Positions 44,092 to 56,162 are shown, counted from the stretch's first letter. The stretch is 64,000 nt of DNA from Favolaschia claudopus (GCA_037176885.1 JAWWNJ010000092.1:682001-746000), one strand, 5' to 3'. Numbers and translations are program-made. The notes: generated by a model from the letters alone, not told the origin.

Positions 44092-45616
44092 TCATTGCAA
44101 CGCAGACTTCAACAATTCCACCGCCATCTTTGCGGACCCCCAAGATGACTGATATCCAGCTCCACCATGTCTACGGAAAAAGTGATCAGTCGAACACTGA
44201 TGCCTCGCAAACTTCACATACCCGTAGTTGTGAACAACCGGAACACTCCTACTGTGCGCGTCTTGAGAATTGGCGTTGAGAATCCCTCACATCGAAACAG
44301 TAGACGGCAATTTCGCTCACTCAACGTCGTGACTTCCAACCGAATGCCCCCTTTGCGTGTGGGGCGGAGGCCAACACATTCTTCGACAACTTCCAGGTCT
44401 TGGATGTTCCGAGATTCGCGCTTTCCTTCGGGCAAAAGCTCTGGGTAAGCTTCGATACCTCGCTCTTTGATTGATTTGACCGTTTCTGGTCGCGAGGTGG
44501 GATGCCTGGTCCAGCCGCTTATTCAAACCCAAAAAAAAAAAACGACGAAATTGTCATACCAGTCGTCAACTTGGAACGTCCCGCCCAAAATCACGTCTCC
44601 GCTCTGGCGAGGGAGTACATAGGAAAGATGACCATCGTTGTAATAGTGCGACAATCCGTACTTGATCCAAGGCGCACGGAGGATCAGAACTTCGCCCCTG
44701 GTTGGGAATACGTCGGTATCTATACAGTGTTGAAATCATCTGCGGTGTCAACGGTGGGATTCCAGGGTTCATACCGAGAACATCTCCGAGAGAAACTGCC
44801 CCAATTCCGGTGCAATTAAGTATTGCCGCCGGATTGAAAGAAGGTGTCGGATTGGTTGAAGTTGGCGGGAACGGCGCTAATGTCGGACAGTTGTCTTCGG
44901 AGAGCAACACAGATAGGGAAGGAAGAGTGGCGCGGAACGCTTGTCCGCCCAAGCCCAGAAATCGGTCCATCAGCCAGAGAAGATACCTCGGCACGTCGAT
45001 GAAGAACTTTTGAATAGCCTCAGCTTATCAGTCAAGGCTCAGTTCAGCTAAATACTCGCCGTCGTGAACTCCCCGCCATACGATACTCCTGCTGGGAGTT
45101 CGTCGGGCTGCATGACACGATAATCCGAATAAAATTGAGCAAGGTGGTCCATTTGTTTCTGTATTTCCGGGCGCATCTAAACGAAATTCAGGACTAACAC
45201 AAGAGAAGAGAAAACAGTAGGTCACGGTTTCAACGTGCTCTTGATGCGGTTGAGACATGACCGGAGCGAGGGGGTCATCCTTAAGAAGTTGAGTTAAGGC
45301 AGAAAATGTCTCCCGCTCCAATTCTTGCGAACGAGATGTGAAGCAGACTGAAGATAGAGAATGGCACTAACGATGCAAAAGCCCGTTGGTTGCCGCGACG
45401 CTGATATGATTGGCGGCAGCCCAGCAAGAGGTGTATTTGATACTTTTCTTGTCCCCGGGGAACAGTTCTGCGAATATTGTTACCTCGAACCCTGCTTCCA
45501 GGGCGCGGATCGCAGTCGATAAACCAACTACCCCTGATGACGATGATGGGTTGTAATTTCCAAGTATAAGGCCTCCTACCAGCTCCGACCACGTATACAC
45601 CGCGATTGCCGGGCAT
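44092..45616 (-). CDS. FAD-dependent D-amino-acid oxidase-like protein
   Basis: Predicted to oxidise D-amino acids to 2-oxo acids with release of H2O2. The dinucleotide-binding start is MPGNRGVYVVGAGVVGLSTA, assembled across a 45-nt intron near 45560. Then come ELFPGDKKSIKYTSCWAAAN (substrate loop), ILNCTGIGAVSLGDV, APWIKYGLSHYYNDG and YVLPRQSGDVILGGT. The DAO signature ECVGLRPTRKGGIRLE and the C-terminal HGGAGYQSSWGSAKM follow the last introns. The protein ends KSALQ, so the peroxisomal SKL-type signal seen in many DAOs is absent. Some middle exons (44990-45360) were only partly resolved. It shares a 643-bp divergent spacer with the GH79 gene. Confidence 0.83.
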
Positions 45617-46259
45617 TCTGAGTTCTGAGCGAGAGTGCTGCACAAGGATGTGGCTGTTGAGAAACAAGAGCGTCGCGGGAGAGTCGGCTTGTTCCGGTTC
45701 CATCAGTGATTTGTTGATCGCATTGCTTTGAACTTCCTCCCAACCTTGCTCCTATGCACCGTCCGCGTCCTCTTGAAGCGAGCTTCAAGTTTCGTGGATA
45801 TTTGCGTTGATGATACCTCCCTCGAATCAGTATACCAAACTGGCACTCGAGCGTGAGCGTAGACACGTTCGACAAATCTCAAGTTTCCGCAGACGCGTTC
45901 ACGGTTCAACGGAGTTACCGTCTACTTAGGTGCGTTGGAATCGGAGTCTCCGCCTAAAAGGCCGGTATGAAGACCATCCCTAATGCAAGTATCCGCGAGA
46001 AGACAATTTCTGACTGAGTCGGCCCGAGCACACATTATAATGCTGCGGTCGGTGTGAATTCGATGTTTCCAAATTAGACGGTGAGAGATCGGACGGTGTT
46101 GCGTCGGTGGCCAACTTCGTTCAAGTCGTTCCCCCCATCCATATTTTCTTGAATCCGACAGCGGGCTCTCCGCAGTCTCTCTCAATTTCTCGTTTCCGGT
46201 ATTCTCTTCCTCATTCGTCGAAAGCGACTACTGCTGCACACCTGAATCCCGTTCTCACC
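45617..46259. promoter_or_regulatory. Divergent promoter region DAO-like/GH79
   Basis: A 643-bp spacer between two divergent starts; no exon or motif was recognised. Confidence 0.4.
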
Positions 46260-48286
46260 ATGGCGATAACTGCCCGAGTACTGCGTCTGACTCTGGTGTT
46301 GCTTTCGGCAGCCTCTACACTTTGTATCCAACTGGAAATCCCAGCATCCCCTCCCTCCACCCACACGATCATCGCATCAAATTTTCTCGGAATTAGTATC
46401 GAGCTCAGCTCGATATCCAAATATCTTGGGAACGACACATCGACGATACCGCAGGCTTTGATCAACTATGTTGCGGGTGTTCGTGCGCGTACCGGCAAGT
46501 CGAATGTTCGCATGAGAGTTGGAGGCAACTCTGCCGACAGCTCGACATACGTCGCCTCTCAAACGTCGCCGATGGCGGTTCTCAAGAACCCTAACGTCGA
46601 CAAGAATTCCGATAATCAGGCAATTAACTATGGGCCGGAAATATGGGCTGCCATGGCGAAAGTGAGCCAGATGGCTGGTGGCGTCGATTATCTCTTCAGT
46701 AAGCCACTGCAGTCATTTTTGATCCCCTAAATAGTGATATATTTATAAGGTGTCCCGCTCTTGAACCCAAATAACACGATTCCAAAGTTAGCGGCAGACG
46801 CGAAAGCCGCTCTAGGGAATAATCTGGATGCTCTTCTGCTCGGGAACGTGAGTTCGATGAATCATTCATACTTCCGCCAGTCTTGAACACATACAACAGG
46901 AACCGGACTTGTACCAGTCACATAAGGAACGACCCAATATTCCAAATTATACGATTCCGATTTACGAAACGGCAAGTAGCATCCTGCTCTCGAAAATTAT
47001 ACCAGAGCTAACTAGCTGGGCATAGGAATTTTTGCAGACAGTTGACATTTTGCAAAGCACTTTCAACAGCTTTGCCGGGCCAACGATATGTTGTTCCTGG
47101 GTAGGCAACCTACTAGAACTCCCCCACAGACGCTGAAGATTGTTGTTAGAATCTGGCCGATATTCTACAGGCCGGATATGTGTCAAATTTTACGCTTAGA
47201 TATGTAACGTCAGGCGTTGCAAGTTTCTAATACTCAACGTCTAAATGGATCATGATTAGACTGCAACACTATCCTCAAAACTTTTGCCCCGGATTGGGCA
47301 TGGTGCATCAACAGTTTGGAAACTCGTATTACATACAACATTCCAATGGTTCGCGCGGTTGCTTTCGCATTTTGTGCATTTCCTTACGCTCTCGTAATCC
47401 AGTGATAACGCTCGCCGCTTGGCAGAGTCCAGCATATAAGACCGTCTCAACGAACACCTCGGCCGGGGCCCCGCAATTAATCATGAGCGAGTTCAATTCC
47501 GCATCTTGCGGAGGAATACCTGGCTTGAGCGATACGTTTGCCGTTGGGGGGCTCTGGGCCTTAGACTACGCGTTACAGTTGGCTTCAGTCGGATATTCCG
47601 CTGCCTATATTCACACGCGGGAACCTGGAATCACATACAACATTTTCACTTCGCCTCCTGGCCCTGACGGTGGACCAGGAAACTGGACAACAAATCCGCC
47701 GTATTACACAGTCCTCGCTATTGCCGAAGCGCTTCGCACAGATAATGGCGGGATTGTTGCTGATTTGAATTTGGGTGGCTCGATGACCGATTCCGCTGCT
47801 TCGCAAGCCGGTTATGCTGTCTATGATGCCCAAAATTTCACCGTTACACGTCTGGTTTTGTTCAACTACGCCGCCGAATCCGCCACTTTCACTCTTCCTA
47901 CCACCCTCTTCGAAAACAGTGCCACAAAATCGGTTCTCGTCAAATACCTGGAGTCTTCATCAGGGGCCAATGAAACGACGAAAGTTTCCTGGGCGGGCAA
48001 AACGTTTGCAGGGGTCGGAGATGGTAAAAGTCCCGTTGACGCGGCATGGGCGACCTCTGATCAAAATCTGGAGTGCTCGTCTGGATGCAGTTTCAATGTA
48101 TCAGGAACGAGCATGGGCATGGTTTTCCTCAATAATGCCCAATTTTCCGCGACGCCAGGAACCACAGGGCCACAACCCACGAATTCAACGCCAAGTCAAA
48201 ATAGTGCATCGCACATGACAGGGCTTTGGATGACATTGACTGTCGTTGTGTTGTTGCCTTTATTGGGAGCAATTTTGTTGACCTAA
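46260..48286 (+). CDS. GPI-anchored GH79 beta-glucuronidase-like glycoside hydrolase
   Basis: It probably removes glucuronic acid or its methyl ether from glycans outside the cell. A signal peptide (VLRLTLVLLSAASTLCI) precedes an N-terminal region with FLGISIELSS and NVRMRVGGNSADSSTYV. The acid/base motif LLLGNEPDLY is read across an intron (46848/46901). QHYPQNFCPG and the nucleophile region QLIMSEFNSASCGG follow, then SAAYIHTREPGITYNIF, TTNPPYYTVLAIAEALR and the terminal beta domain. The C-terminus is a Ser/Thr-rich stretch followed by a hydrophobic segment (LWMTLTVVVLLPLLGAILLT), the expected GPI-addition signal. At least seven introns are used, one with a GC donor (46972). It converges on the DUF4336 gene with 39 bp between stops. 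Confidence 0.86.
46972..47025 (+). other. GC-AG intron in the GH79 gene
   Basis: Exon ...IYET ends ACG|GCAAGT and resumes after CATAG|GAATTTTTGCAG. This keeps the frame into EFLQTVDILQSTF. Confidence 0.65.
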
Positions 48287-48325
48287 AATGTAATCGAGTA
48301 TCCTAACTAGTGAACTGAGATTGAA

Positions 48326-49533
48326 TTAGGACTCTTCGAGATGTAACTTGTAGGCCTCTTTCCAAACAACGTTGCCATCCTTCTCGATCACATCACCATG
48401 GCAGGGGATAATTCGCGTGAAGTTGAATCCTGCCACTGTTTTGGCGTCGCGTCTCATTGCGCTAGGAGAATAGTATTAGCACTGCCTAACCAGCGTAATG
48501 ACCGCACAAACTCTTTGTCTACGACCTGAGCTGCAGCAAATTTCTGCTGTATCCAGCCATATGGCTTTCCGAATGGTCCATAGAACGGAAATTGCCCCGC
48601 CATGGAAGATTTGGAGTACTTGAGGAGCAGCGGGGTCAGACCGGCGGATGGCAGGTAGAACGGAGGGAAATACCTGTTCTTTGCCAGGCAGGTTCACCAC
48701 GAGGTCGGCCTCAATCTGAAACATACATGATCAAGACCGCCACAAATAAGCTTGGGAACTTGCTAGCGTAGAAGATTTAGCATGGAAAAACGCGACATCT
48801 TTGTTCTTGTGCCCAGAAAAGTAGCTGAAAATGGACGAAGATTAGGGTAGTGTGCTGATAAGCTTGAAAGAAATAACCAAGGTGTGATCTGAAACCAGTC
48901 AGCTAATTGCCAAAAATTTCCGCTGTCAGAAACATCATACATCATCTTCGAAACCATACTTCGTGTCAGGAGGGTCTCTTCCCCAAACTCCGTCGAAAAC
49001 CAGGCTTTTGTCGTCAACCCGGGCAAGGGCAGCAGCGGGCGCGAGCACCTTTGCATCCGGGTATGCTTGCTTGAACTCAGCTAAGAATTTCAACAATCAG
49101 TGTATAAGCTGAGAAACCGCATCCTTGCACGTACAAAGATACAGATTGTGCACAGCGTTGATACCGACGATGTACCTGGTCATTTTAGTCGCAAAAGCTG
49201 GTTTGAAGCTCCCACTATACTCACTTGACTGGACCGAGTTCATTGAGCTTCGTTTTGGTTTCGGGACTCAGAGGGGTTGAGGCAACTACAAAGATACCAC
49301 CGTCCGACAATTTCACGGCGGTCGAGCGGCCACCAACGTGAATCCATCCGAAGAGGGCGAATGGTCTACAGTTATCAAATGGGCACACTGTTGCATTCGA
49401 AGTTCAACGCGGCGGCGCTGACCTAGAAAACGTCCAAACATTATCTGCAACCTGCCAGAACATACTGAGTTCCACTGCAGGGAGTATAGGTTGTATGGGA
49501 CATGAGTACCTCGCGAATAACAATATCTGCCAT
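48326..49533 (-). CDS. DUF4336 family protein, copy 1 (intact)
   Basis: A fungal family related to metallo-beta-lactamase-like folds, biochemical role unknown. The spliced frame starts MADIVIREVADNVWTFSRPF and continues LFGWIHVGGRSTAVKLSDGG, ASTPLSPETKTKLNELGPVK and FKQAYPDAKVLAPAAALARV. SLVFDGVWGRDPPDTKYGFE and EADLVVNLPGKEQ follow, and the last exons encode FNFTRIIPCHGDVIEKDGN. Seven or so short introns match those of copy 2 (59638-60918). It lies head-to-head with a decayed third copy. Confidence 0.78.
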
Positions 49534-49608
49534 GGAAGTTCGAAAGCAAAGAAATGATCTGCGACTTGGCATCAGCCGGGGATGAGTCGGAGATCAAAGA
49601 TGAGCGAT

Positions 49609-49614
49609 CACGTG
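49609..49614. promoter_or_regulatory. CACGTG E-box upstream of DUF4336 copy 1
   Basis: CGATCACGTGA lies 76 bp upstream of the ATG, the same 11-mer as upstream of COX10. The binding factor is unknown. Confidence 0.25.
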
Positions 49615-49789
49615 AGCAAATGACCAACTGCGTGGGAACATGTGATTTTCACGCCTTCTCCGTCCCAACCCCGGTCAGCCCCGGTCCCGGTCTCCAGAAG
49701 AGTTCACAGACGGCACCAACGCAGATCGTCAGCCAGTCGCCTATGCCTACAGTATGACTACACATTGTGTTCTACGCATGCTATCTTCT

Positions 49790-50530
49790 CCCATCAAGAC
49801 CGCCTCGTAGCCGTGAAGATGCACGCGGAAGAGAACTGCCTCGCATAGCTGATCCCCGTCACAGTTGGCGGTGGGCGTATTTAAGGTCTGACAATGCAGA
49901 ACGGGACGTGTCCCGTGTTCCATCAAGGTGTACATTCAGCAAGGCAGGTGCGAAACTTACTAAAAGCGACTCGGGGATCTCATTGAAGTCCTTTGATTTC
50001 GCTGACTCTTCATTGGTCCAGCTATTTTTCTGCCTTCCGGAATAAGGACGTCGCTTTTTTCCATGTAGCCTCGAAGACCCTAATTATCGCCGACCTTCTG
50101 TTCAATCTGCCCGCCAATGAACAGGTGCGAGCCCTCTTAACCCAAAATCCATGGAATTGACCTTCCCATCTCACAGTATTCCAAATCGAAATCTTCGGCC
50201 AAAGTTCCCATTTTGGGAAAACTTGACCCCTCGACTTCTCTACACAAGAAATTTGTCTGGTCCGCAAACAGTGATCGGGCGTGAGCAGTTTCTCATCTTT
50301 TACCTTTGTTTTAGTTGGATTGAATTTGTTCATTCAGAACGATGGGCAGAGACGCAAAGACTGTGCTGGGATGGGGAATGGAAAGGGCAATCATGTGCCA
50401 CGGTGTGAGTCGTTTCATAGTCTCGTCATGAGCACACTGTGTTTTAATTGAGGGTATTCGTTTGTAGGATGTTATCGAGACGGGGGCCGATAAGGCTTGG
50501 GAGGCAGCCTATAGCAAGTACTTCGAGTGA
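49790..50530 (+). pseudogene. DUF4336 family, copy 3: 5' half decayed
   Basis: The 3' exons are well kept: YFSAFRNKDVAFFHVASKTL, ADLLFNLPANEQ (ending about 50127), then YSKSKSSAKVPILGKLDPST, TMGRDAKTVLGWGMERAIMC and HGDVIETGADKAWEAAYSKY up to the TGA at 50528. Upstream only a fragment reading RLVAVKMHAEENC (about 49800-49840) resembles the GGRSVAIKM region of copy 2, followed by a stop. No N-terminal FSR block or DGVWGRD block could be found. The 5' border is therefore approximate. It is probably non-functional unless a distant start is used. Confidence 0.62.
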
Positions 50531-51288
50531 TCGGGCTGAAGTTGTCAAATTCTTGGACTTTGTTGCTGGTCCGAGTGATCATGTACATCCACGCTTTTGT
50601 ATTTCGGCGCCGCCGCTGGCGTTCCTTCTTTTCCTTCATAGACTACTGTAATGACTTGTGATCCTCAGGCTAAGTATCTGGAATTTTCCTTAGTTTCTTT
50701 TATCTTAATATATATACCCAATGACCTTTGACTTCCTTTTAATATATCTCAAATGTGCCGCAGCTCGTCAGAGATCATAGGGCAGCAGGACGCGCTCCAG
50801 TTGAACGCGACTGGTCACATTCGTGTGATCTTTGTGACTCCCTTGATCGGCCGGCCCGACCCACTCCGGCTCTCCCATCTCTCAACTTCCAAGTTCGCTG
50901 GATCTCATTGCTATGGATAGCGTGCTCGTTCTCGCTAGCCTTTCTTGCTTGAAGGCTATTCTCCGCATCTTTCCTTGACTGTATGCGCTGTGAATTGGAA
51001 GAACTAAATTGGCGGCGATCGGTTACGACTTGGTTACGACGTCCAGGTCCTCACCTCAGGCTCTGCGGCGCTCAGAATGTGCAAGTACACGTACTGGAGT
51101 ATCTCTTAGCTCTGCTGCTCCTGCATCTCGTCTACACGAAGCCTCCTCGTTTTTGGAATGATTCAATGAGAATACCGATCAAAAAATCATAAGTGCCCAG
51201 ATGTATTTCGTAGATACTCATAGGTATGTATTTCATTCCATTTTGTACTGTTTTCACGCTCAGTGTTTTTTCAAACCCAGGTTCCCCT
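50531..51288. other. Intergenic region, no gene seen
   Basis: The 3' flank of the decayed DUF4336 copy and of FET3. Only short open frames without recognisable motifs occur. Confidence 0.4.
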
Positions 51289-53670
51289 CTATTTTCGCTT
51301 GAAAAGCCCGAAAAATCTACCTCGTTCCTCCTTGGCGGCAAGCTGCGCCCGGACCTCCTTCTCCTGCTCCTCCTCCGTTATATGGCCTCCGAGCGCGTAC
51401 CACACAACGGTAAGCATGCCCAGCACTGCGGTCAGCACGCATCCCGCCATCGCACCAATTCCTTTCGAGTGCCACCCGTTGTTCTGGGGGAAAGGACCAG
51501 TCTTCAGACCCGACAGGTCGGCCGGGTCCTCGTGCCCCGCAGCGTTTCCGCTCACTGGGAGCCCAAGTGCCTTGCAGTTGTCCTGTATGAAGCTCGGAAT
51601 GTTGCCGACGAACTTCTGGGCCTCCAGCGGTGCCTCAATCAGCTGGATTGCCTGTAATATCATCGTAAGTGCTAAAATCCAGCCCGGAAACGACGAAAAA
51701 CACCGACGAGTCCAACCTCCAAATGCCACTCTATGTGGCAATGGAAGAACCAGACGCCTGGGTTGTCCATGACGACTCTGAAGACGAAAATCAGGTTCGG
51801 AGACCGGAAGGAGGGGGAGGAGGAGGAGGGAGGGGGAAATGATCGCCTACGCACCGCAACGTCGCAGAGCCCATGCTCTCGATCTGGACGGTATCACGGC
51901 GAATGGGATTCGTCTGGTTGGCCATGGTTATGACAGAGGGGTCGTCAGAGGTGTAGTCGGAGGACCGCGAGACGATCTGGAATTTGTGACCGTGGATGTG
52001 ACTGCAGCAACTTCATCAGCACCTCATCACGCTCGCGGCGCGCTCCAACTTACAATGGATGCTTTCCAGCGTCGCCATTCTTCACGATGATTTCGAGAAC
52101 GTCCATGTGGTCGAAGACGAAGCTCTGCGGACCGTACGCTGATCCCATCGTCGCATTGGGACCGAGCGTCATTTGACTCAGAACAGCAGGGACGAGAGGT
52201 GAGTTATAGGTGACGAGATTGAACATCGCGTGGTTGGTGCCGTCGTCCATGGTATCGAAGAAGACCTAGGAGTTCGTAAATTTGACTGATCAGACACTCA
52301 AGATGGATCCACTCACCTCAAGCTCGAGCGTGCGGGTAGCTGGTGGGGCGGAGACGGTTTCGAGCGGCGCCAAACTAATGTCGTCCACGTCAGAGTACTC
52401 GGCGATGGCTCCCAAGTCGGTGATGTCCTTCGATGCGTCGTATGTGATTGACGCCGTTGAATCTATCCGCAGGTCAAATCGATTCTAGTGCAGATTTGCA
52501 TCCAGACATACTTGGATTTAGCGCGTCCGGAACGGTGTCGAACATGTCGGTGTCCATGTTGGCGTGGACAGCCCAGTTCGCATTGGTGTCGTTGCGCGCG
52601 GTGACAAGGATGGAGTATCGCTGCGCAACAGTCAGAGTCAGAAGGTCGATGGGCGACTCTTCGATGTCCGTGCCGTCGACCTTGTACAGTCGCATGAGCC
52701 ATTGTCAACCTAACGAGCAAGGCAATGAACAGACCTCGATGACGCGCATGTCGTGACCGTCAATCCAGAAGAAGAACATGGCGAAGGCAGACGTGTTGAC
52801 GACTCGCAGCCGGTAGGTTTTTCCAGGCTGGAACGGTAGAGTCGCGTTCTCATTGAATCCGACAGCCGTTCCCGACGACGGAGATGTACCCGCTTTAGGA
52901 CCGAGATAGGAACCGTTTTGAGCGAAGTAGATTAGGCCGGAGTCTGATCATAGGTGAGTTAGTTAATTGACAAACCAAAAGACAGCATCAACTAACCAGG
53001 AACAGGTTCAGCGCCGCCAGGGTTGGCAATGCTAATAAATTGTTTGATCAAAACCTCGTGTTCATCGTGGTACCAATCGCCCAGGATAACCGTGAATTCT
53101 TCGTCGTAAACGTGAGGTTCTTTTGTTGCGTGGATGACGAACGGGGCTCTGAGGCCATCGACATAAAGCCCTTCATTTTCTTTCGTTGAAAAATGTTTGA
53201 AGATCACACGTAAACAAGATGCTCACCGGATGCATGCGCGTGAACCCAGTACGTCCCTGTCTGCTTCGATGTCGGTATATCAACATCGTACGATGCAGAG
53301 CCGCCAGGAGGGATGCCACTAGAATCAAGTTTCCCTTCCATGAGTGGGGACCATTGTCCGAGAATCTCACTTACCACTCTGTTACACCAACAGCACCATC
53401 GTTCCAGGAGGATGAGTTGAAGAACATGCCATGGTGGTGCAGGGAGGCGGGGACCGTCAGAGAATTTGTGGCATGTACCAGAAGAGAGTCGGCCTGCTGC
53501 ACGTCGAGGGGAGGCGGCGGCCATGTGCCATTGACGCCGACGGCACGACGAGGCGAGAGACCATCCGGGTTGACGTTTTCAACGTAGGTAAGGTTCCACC
53601 AGACTTCGTGAACTGCAGCAAGAGCAGAGGGGGCTGCAAGCAGGGAGGGGAGGAGGTAAGCCGGCCACAT
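51289..53670 (-). CDS. FET3: Fet3-type multicopper ferroxidase
   Basis: Oxidises Fe2+ to Fe3+ at the plasma membrane for the permease Ftr1. The product has a signal peptide ([20 protein letters not shown]), then [20 protein letters not shown]. Copper sites are [51 protein letters not shown] and [16 protein letters not shown]. Fet3-specific context includes [50 protein letters not shown] and [20 protein letters not shown]. One C-terminal transmembrane helix ([20 protein letters not shown]) precedes a basic cytoplasmic tail ending FGLFKRK. About eight introns are required. It is divergent from FTR1, the classic paired arrangement, with iron-regulator sites in the shared promoter. Confidence 0.95.
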
Positions 53671-53749
53671 GTTGGGGTGTTTTGACTCGCGAGCGGTTTT
53701 CGCGGTTTTTAACAGCTGGTAAGTGAAGTAAAAGAAAAGGAACCCATCT

Positions 53750-53774
53750 TTATCAGATTATCTGTATCAGATAA
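53750..53774. promoter_or_regulatory. GATA iron-box cluster 1 (two ATCWGATAA matches)
   Basis: ATCTGATAA occurs on the minus strand (53750-53758) and ATCAGATAA on the plus strand (53766-53774), with an inverted GATAA between. The cluster lies 80-104 bp upstream of the FET3 ATG. Confidence 0.7.
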
Positions 53775-53955
53775 CGCTGACAACCGCCATTGGTCCAGAA
53801 CAGCTTGCACATGCTCTGCCGGGGTCCAGAAACATCGGTAGGTGATCCGGATAACTGGATTTCCCACAAAAACACACAAACACGGATGAATCGTCGCACA
53901 GGAATATGCCCAAGTGGATTTGGAAGCACAGAGAAGCATTATCTGCTCGCATAAT

Positions 53956-53968
53956 CTTATCCGATAAG
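53956..53968. promoter_or_regulatory. Palindromic GATA site, cluster 2
   Basis: CTTATCCGATAAG is a perfect 6-bp inverted repeat around one base. A further TTATCTG is at 53939-53945. It lies about 100 bp upstream of the FTR1 ATG. Confidence 0.6.
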
Positions 53969-54068
53969 ATCAGTTGGTTGACATCGGTCGACACCTTTAC
54001 GTGTGGTCCATATAAACTGTGTCCGCCTGGATCCCCGTTTTTCCTCAAGCTCTCGCACCCGCACCACG

Positions 54069-55527
54069 ATGGGCAAAAATCTCTTCTCCATTCCTGTTTT
54101 CTTCATCGTTTTCCGCGAGACTTTGGAGGCCGCGATTATTGTCTCTGTCCTCCTCGGCCTCGCCGAACAGATCGTCTACGAAGATCCTGCAAGATTCGGT
54201 CAGAGACCCCAAGTCGCCGCTAGCACTGGCTCGAACGACAGCAAGGACGATGCCACAAGCGATCCAGAGGACGACCCTGCTCACCGTCGACTGCTTATCC
54301 GAAAATTGCGCATCCAGGTCCGAAATCCATACCAAGCTTCTTCGGTGAAACTGACCATGCGCTCAGATATTCGCTGGCGCGGGCCTCGGACTCTTCCTGG
54401 CCCTTGCGATTGGTGCCGCGTCAGTTTTCGATCTGTCTAACGGTTGTTTCGCCCATCTGACACGGAAATTTCATAGGTTTATTGCGGTTTGGTTCACTCA
54501 GGCATCTGACCTCTGGGCAAAATCGGAAGAACTTTGGGAAGGTTTGAAGGCGTCGATATTTTTTGGAGAAATCTACTTATAGGAGATGCAGGTATTTTCG
54601 AACTCATTGCAGCCCTCATGATCTTTGTCATGGGTGTCACGATGCTCAAAATGGATCGCGGTATGCATCGTTTGCGACGTTTGTACCACATCTATTAATG
54701 ATCAATATCTAGCAAAGGCCAAATGGCGCGTTAAGCTCGAAAAAGCCTTTTCGGGCGCGCGCACCGACGGCGAAACGAGAGCCGGCCGATGGATTCTGTT
54801 CATACTCCCTCTCATTACCGTCCTGCGTGAAGGTTTGTGTTACCAACTCGTGCGTTGGCTCCGTTTGCTAACAAATTTTGGCCAGGTTTGGAAGCCGTGG
54901 TCTTTGTCGGCGGCGTTTCGCTCGGCCAACCGGCGACTTCCATCCCGATTGCGACGATTGTTGGTCTCATCGTAGGCTTGATCATTGGCTTCCTAATTTA
55001 CTCCTTCGCATCTCGCACCACGCTCACCGTTTTCCTTGTGGTGATGACGAACCTTCTCCTCCTCATCGGCGCCGGCCTCTTCTCCCGTGCTGTATGGGCT
55101 TTCCAACAGAATGCTTTCAATCGTCTGCTTGGCGCCGACGTCGACGACGCTGGGGGTGATGGTCCCGGTAGCTTCCGCGTCCAAGGTAATGTTTGGCACT
55201 TGGACTGCTGTAATCCGGAGGACCGTTTTGACGGTCAGGGCTGGAGTATCTTTAACGCCTTATTCGGCTGGACCAACAGTGCTACGTGTAAGTTCATATA
55301 ATCATTCTACATTCATTCAAACGTTGAAACGTCATTTGAATTATACAGTGGGCTCTGTCCTGGCATATGTGTTCTACTGGATTGCAGTCATCGTGACACT
55401 CATCGTTATGAAGTACCGCGAGGGCCGCACTAAGGTGTTGGGGTACGAGTCGGCTGCGGGGACACGTCGCCGCACAGCGCGGGAGACGGCCCAGACTGAG
55501 AAGGAACAGCCTGTGGAAGTGAAGTAG
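54069..55527 (+). CDS. FTR1: High-affinity iron permease Ftr1
   Basis: A plasma-membrane Fe3+ permease that works with Fet3. The first REXXE motif is at residues 16-20 (FRETLEAAIIVSVLLGLAEQ). The second, LREGLEAVVFVGGVSLGQPA, is joined across an intron at about 54832-54890. Between them are FAGAGLGLFLALAIGAAFIA and FELIAALMIFVMGVTMLKMD. Later come ATIVGLIVGLIIGFLIYSFA and FLVVMTNLLLLIGAGLFSRA, then the extracellular NVWHLDCCNPEDRFDGQGWS segment, a last helix and a basic-acidic cytoplasmic tail. Five to six short introns follow GT-AG. The start MGKNLFSIPVFFIVF is the usual one. No defect is seen. Confidence 0.96.
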
Positions 55528-56162
55528 GGTGCGGGTTGCAGAAAATCTCTCTTTGACGACCCAAAAATATGTAGTTTCCGGGACAAAAGACTTTCAATGG
55601 AATTTCATGATCTGACGTTCAATCTTTTCAGCCTGGTCCATCGGATAATCGAATACAATCTGAGACTCTCCGATAGGTCAAAGTCCTGCGTTGGTCACTG
55701 TCGTCCGAATTGGATCAGACATGGACAGTGAAGACTGTTCCAGAAAATGCCTGGTGCTCTGCTTCGAAGTAACAGGTCGAACGAGTCCACGCTCGCGCGA
55801 ACTTCGCTAAATTCCAACGAATGGAGGTTTTGGCTCCCACCGGACATCCGATAATCTTTCTGAGGGCCAACCACAATGTTCAATAAATACAATTGGAACT
55901 CGCGCAAAAAAACTGATTAGATAGAAAGATGGCGCTGGGTAAGAATAAGTAGATATTTCGGGTTGGGGTGCTTCGACGTTTTGTGTTTTTAGCTAATAAG
56001 CTGATATAAGTAGCGGTACAAGGCGGGACGAAACGGTACAGCAATGCGATAGCGAAAGTACTCAAGCCATCAGACGAGACAGAGCAGAGACAAAGTAGAC
56101 GATCAGCAGCAGAGGGATAGAGCAGCGCGACCTGAGCTCAGTACAGACATCATAGATAATTT
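55528..56162. other. Convergent intergenic region, no gene seen
   Basis: The 3' flanks of FTR1 and the zinc-finger gene, AT-rich; no coding or structural feature recognised. Confidence 0.4.

Larger units (their letters stand above)
53671..54068. promoter_or_regulatory. Bidirectional FET3-FTR1 iron-regulated promoter
   Basis: A 398-bp spacer with two clusters of GATA sites. Near FET3 (53750-53774) there are TTATCAGAT, TTATCTG and ATCAGATAA. Near FTR1 (53939-53968) there are TTATCTG and the palindrome CTTATCCGATAAG. ATCWGATAA is the published binding consensus of the fungal iron-repressor GATA factors (SreA/Urbs1/SRE). A TATAAA lies at 54011-54016, 53 bp before the FTR1 ATG. Confidence 0.75.
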
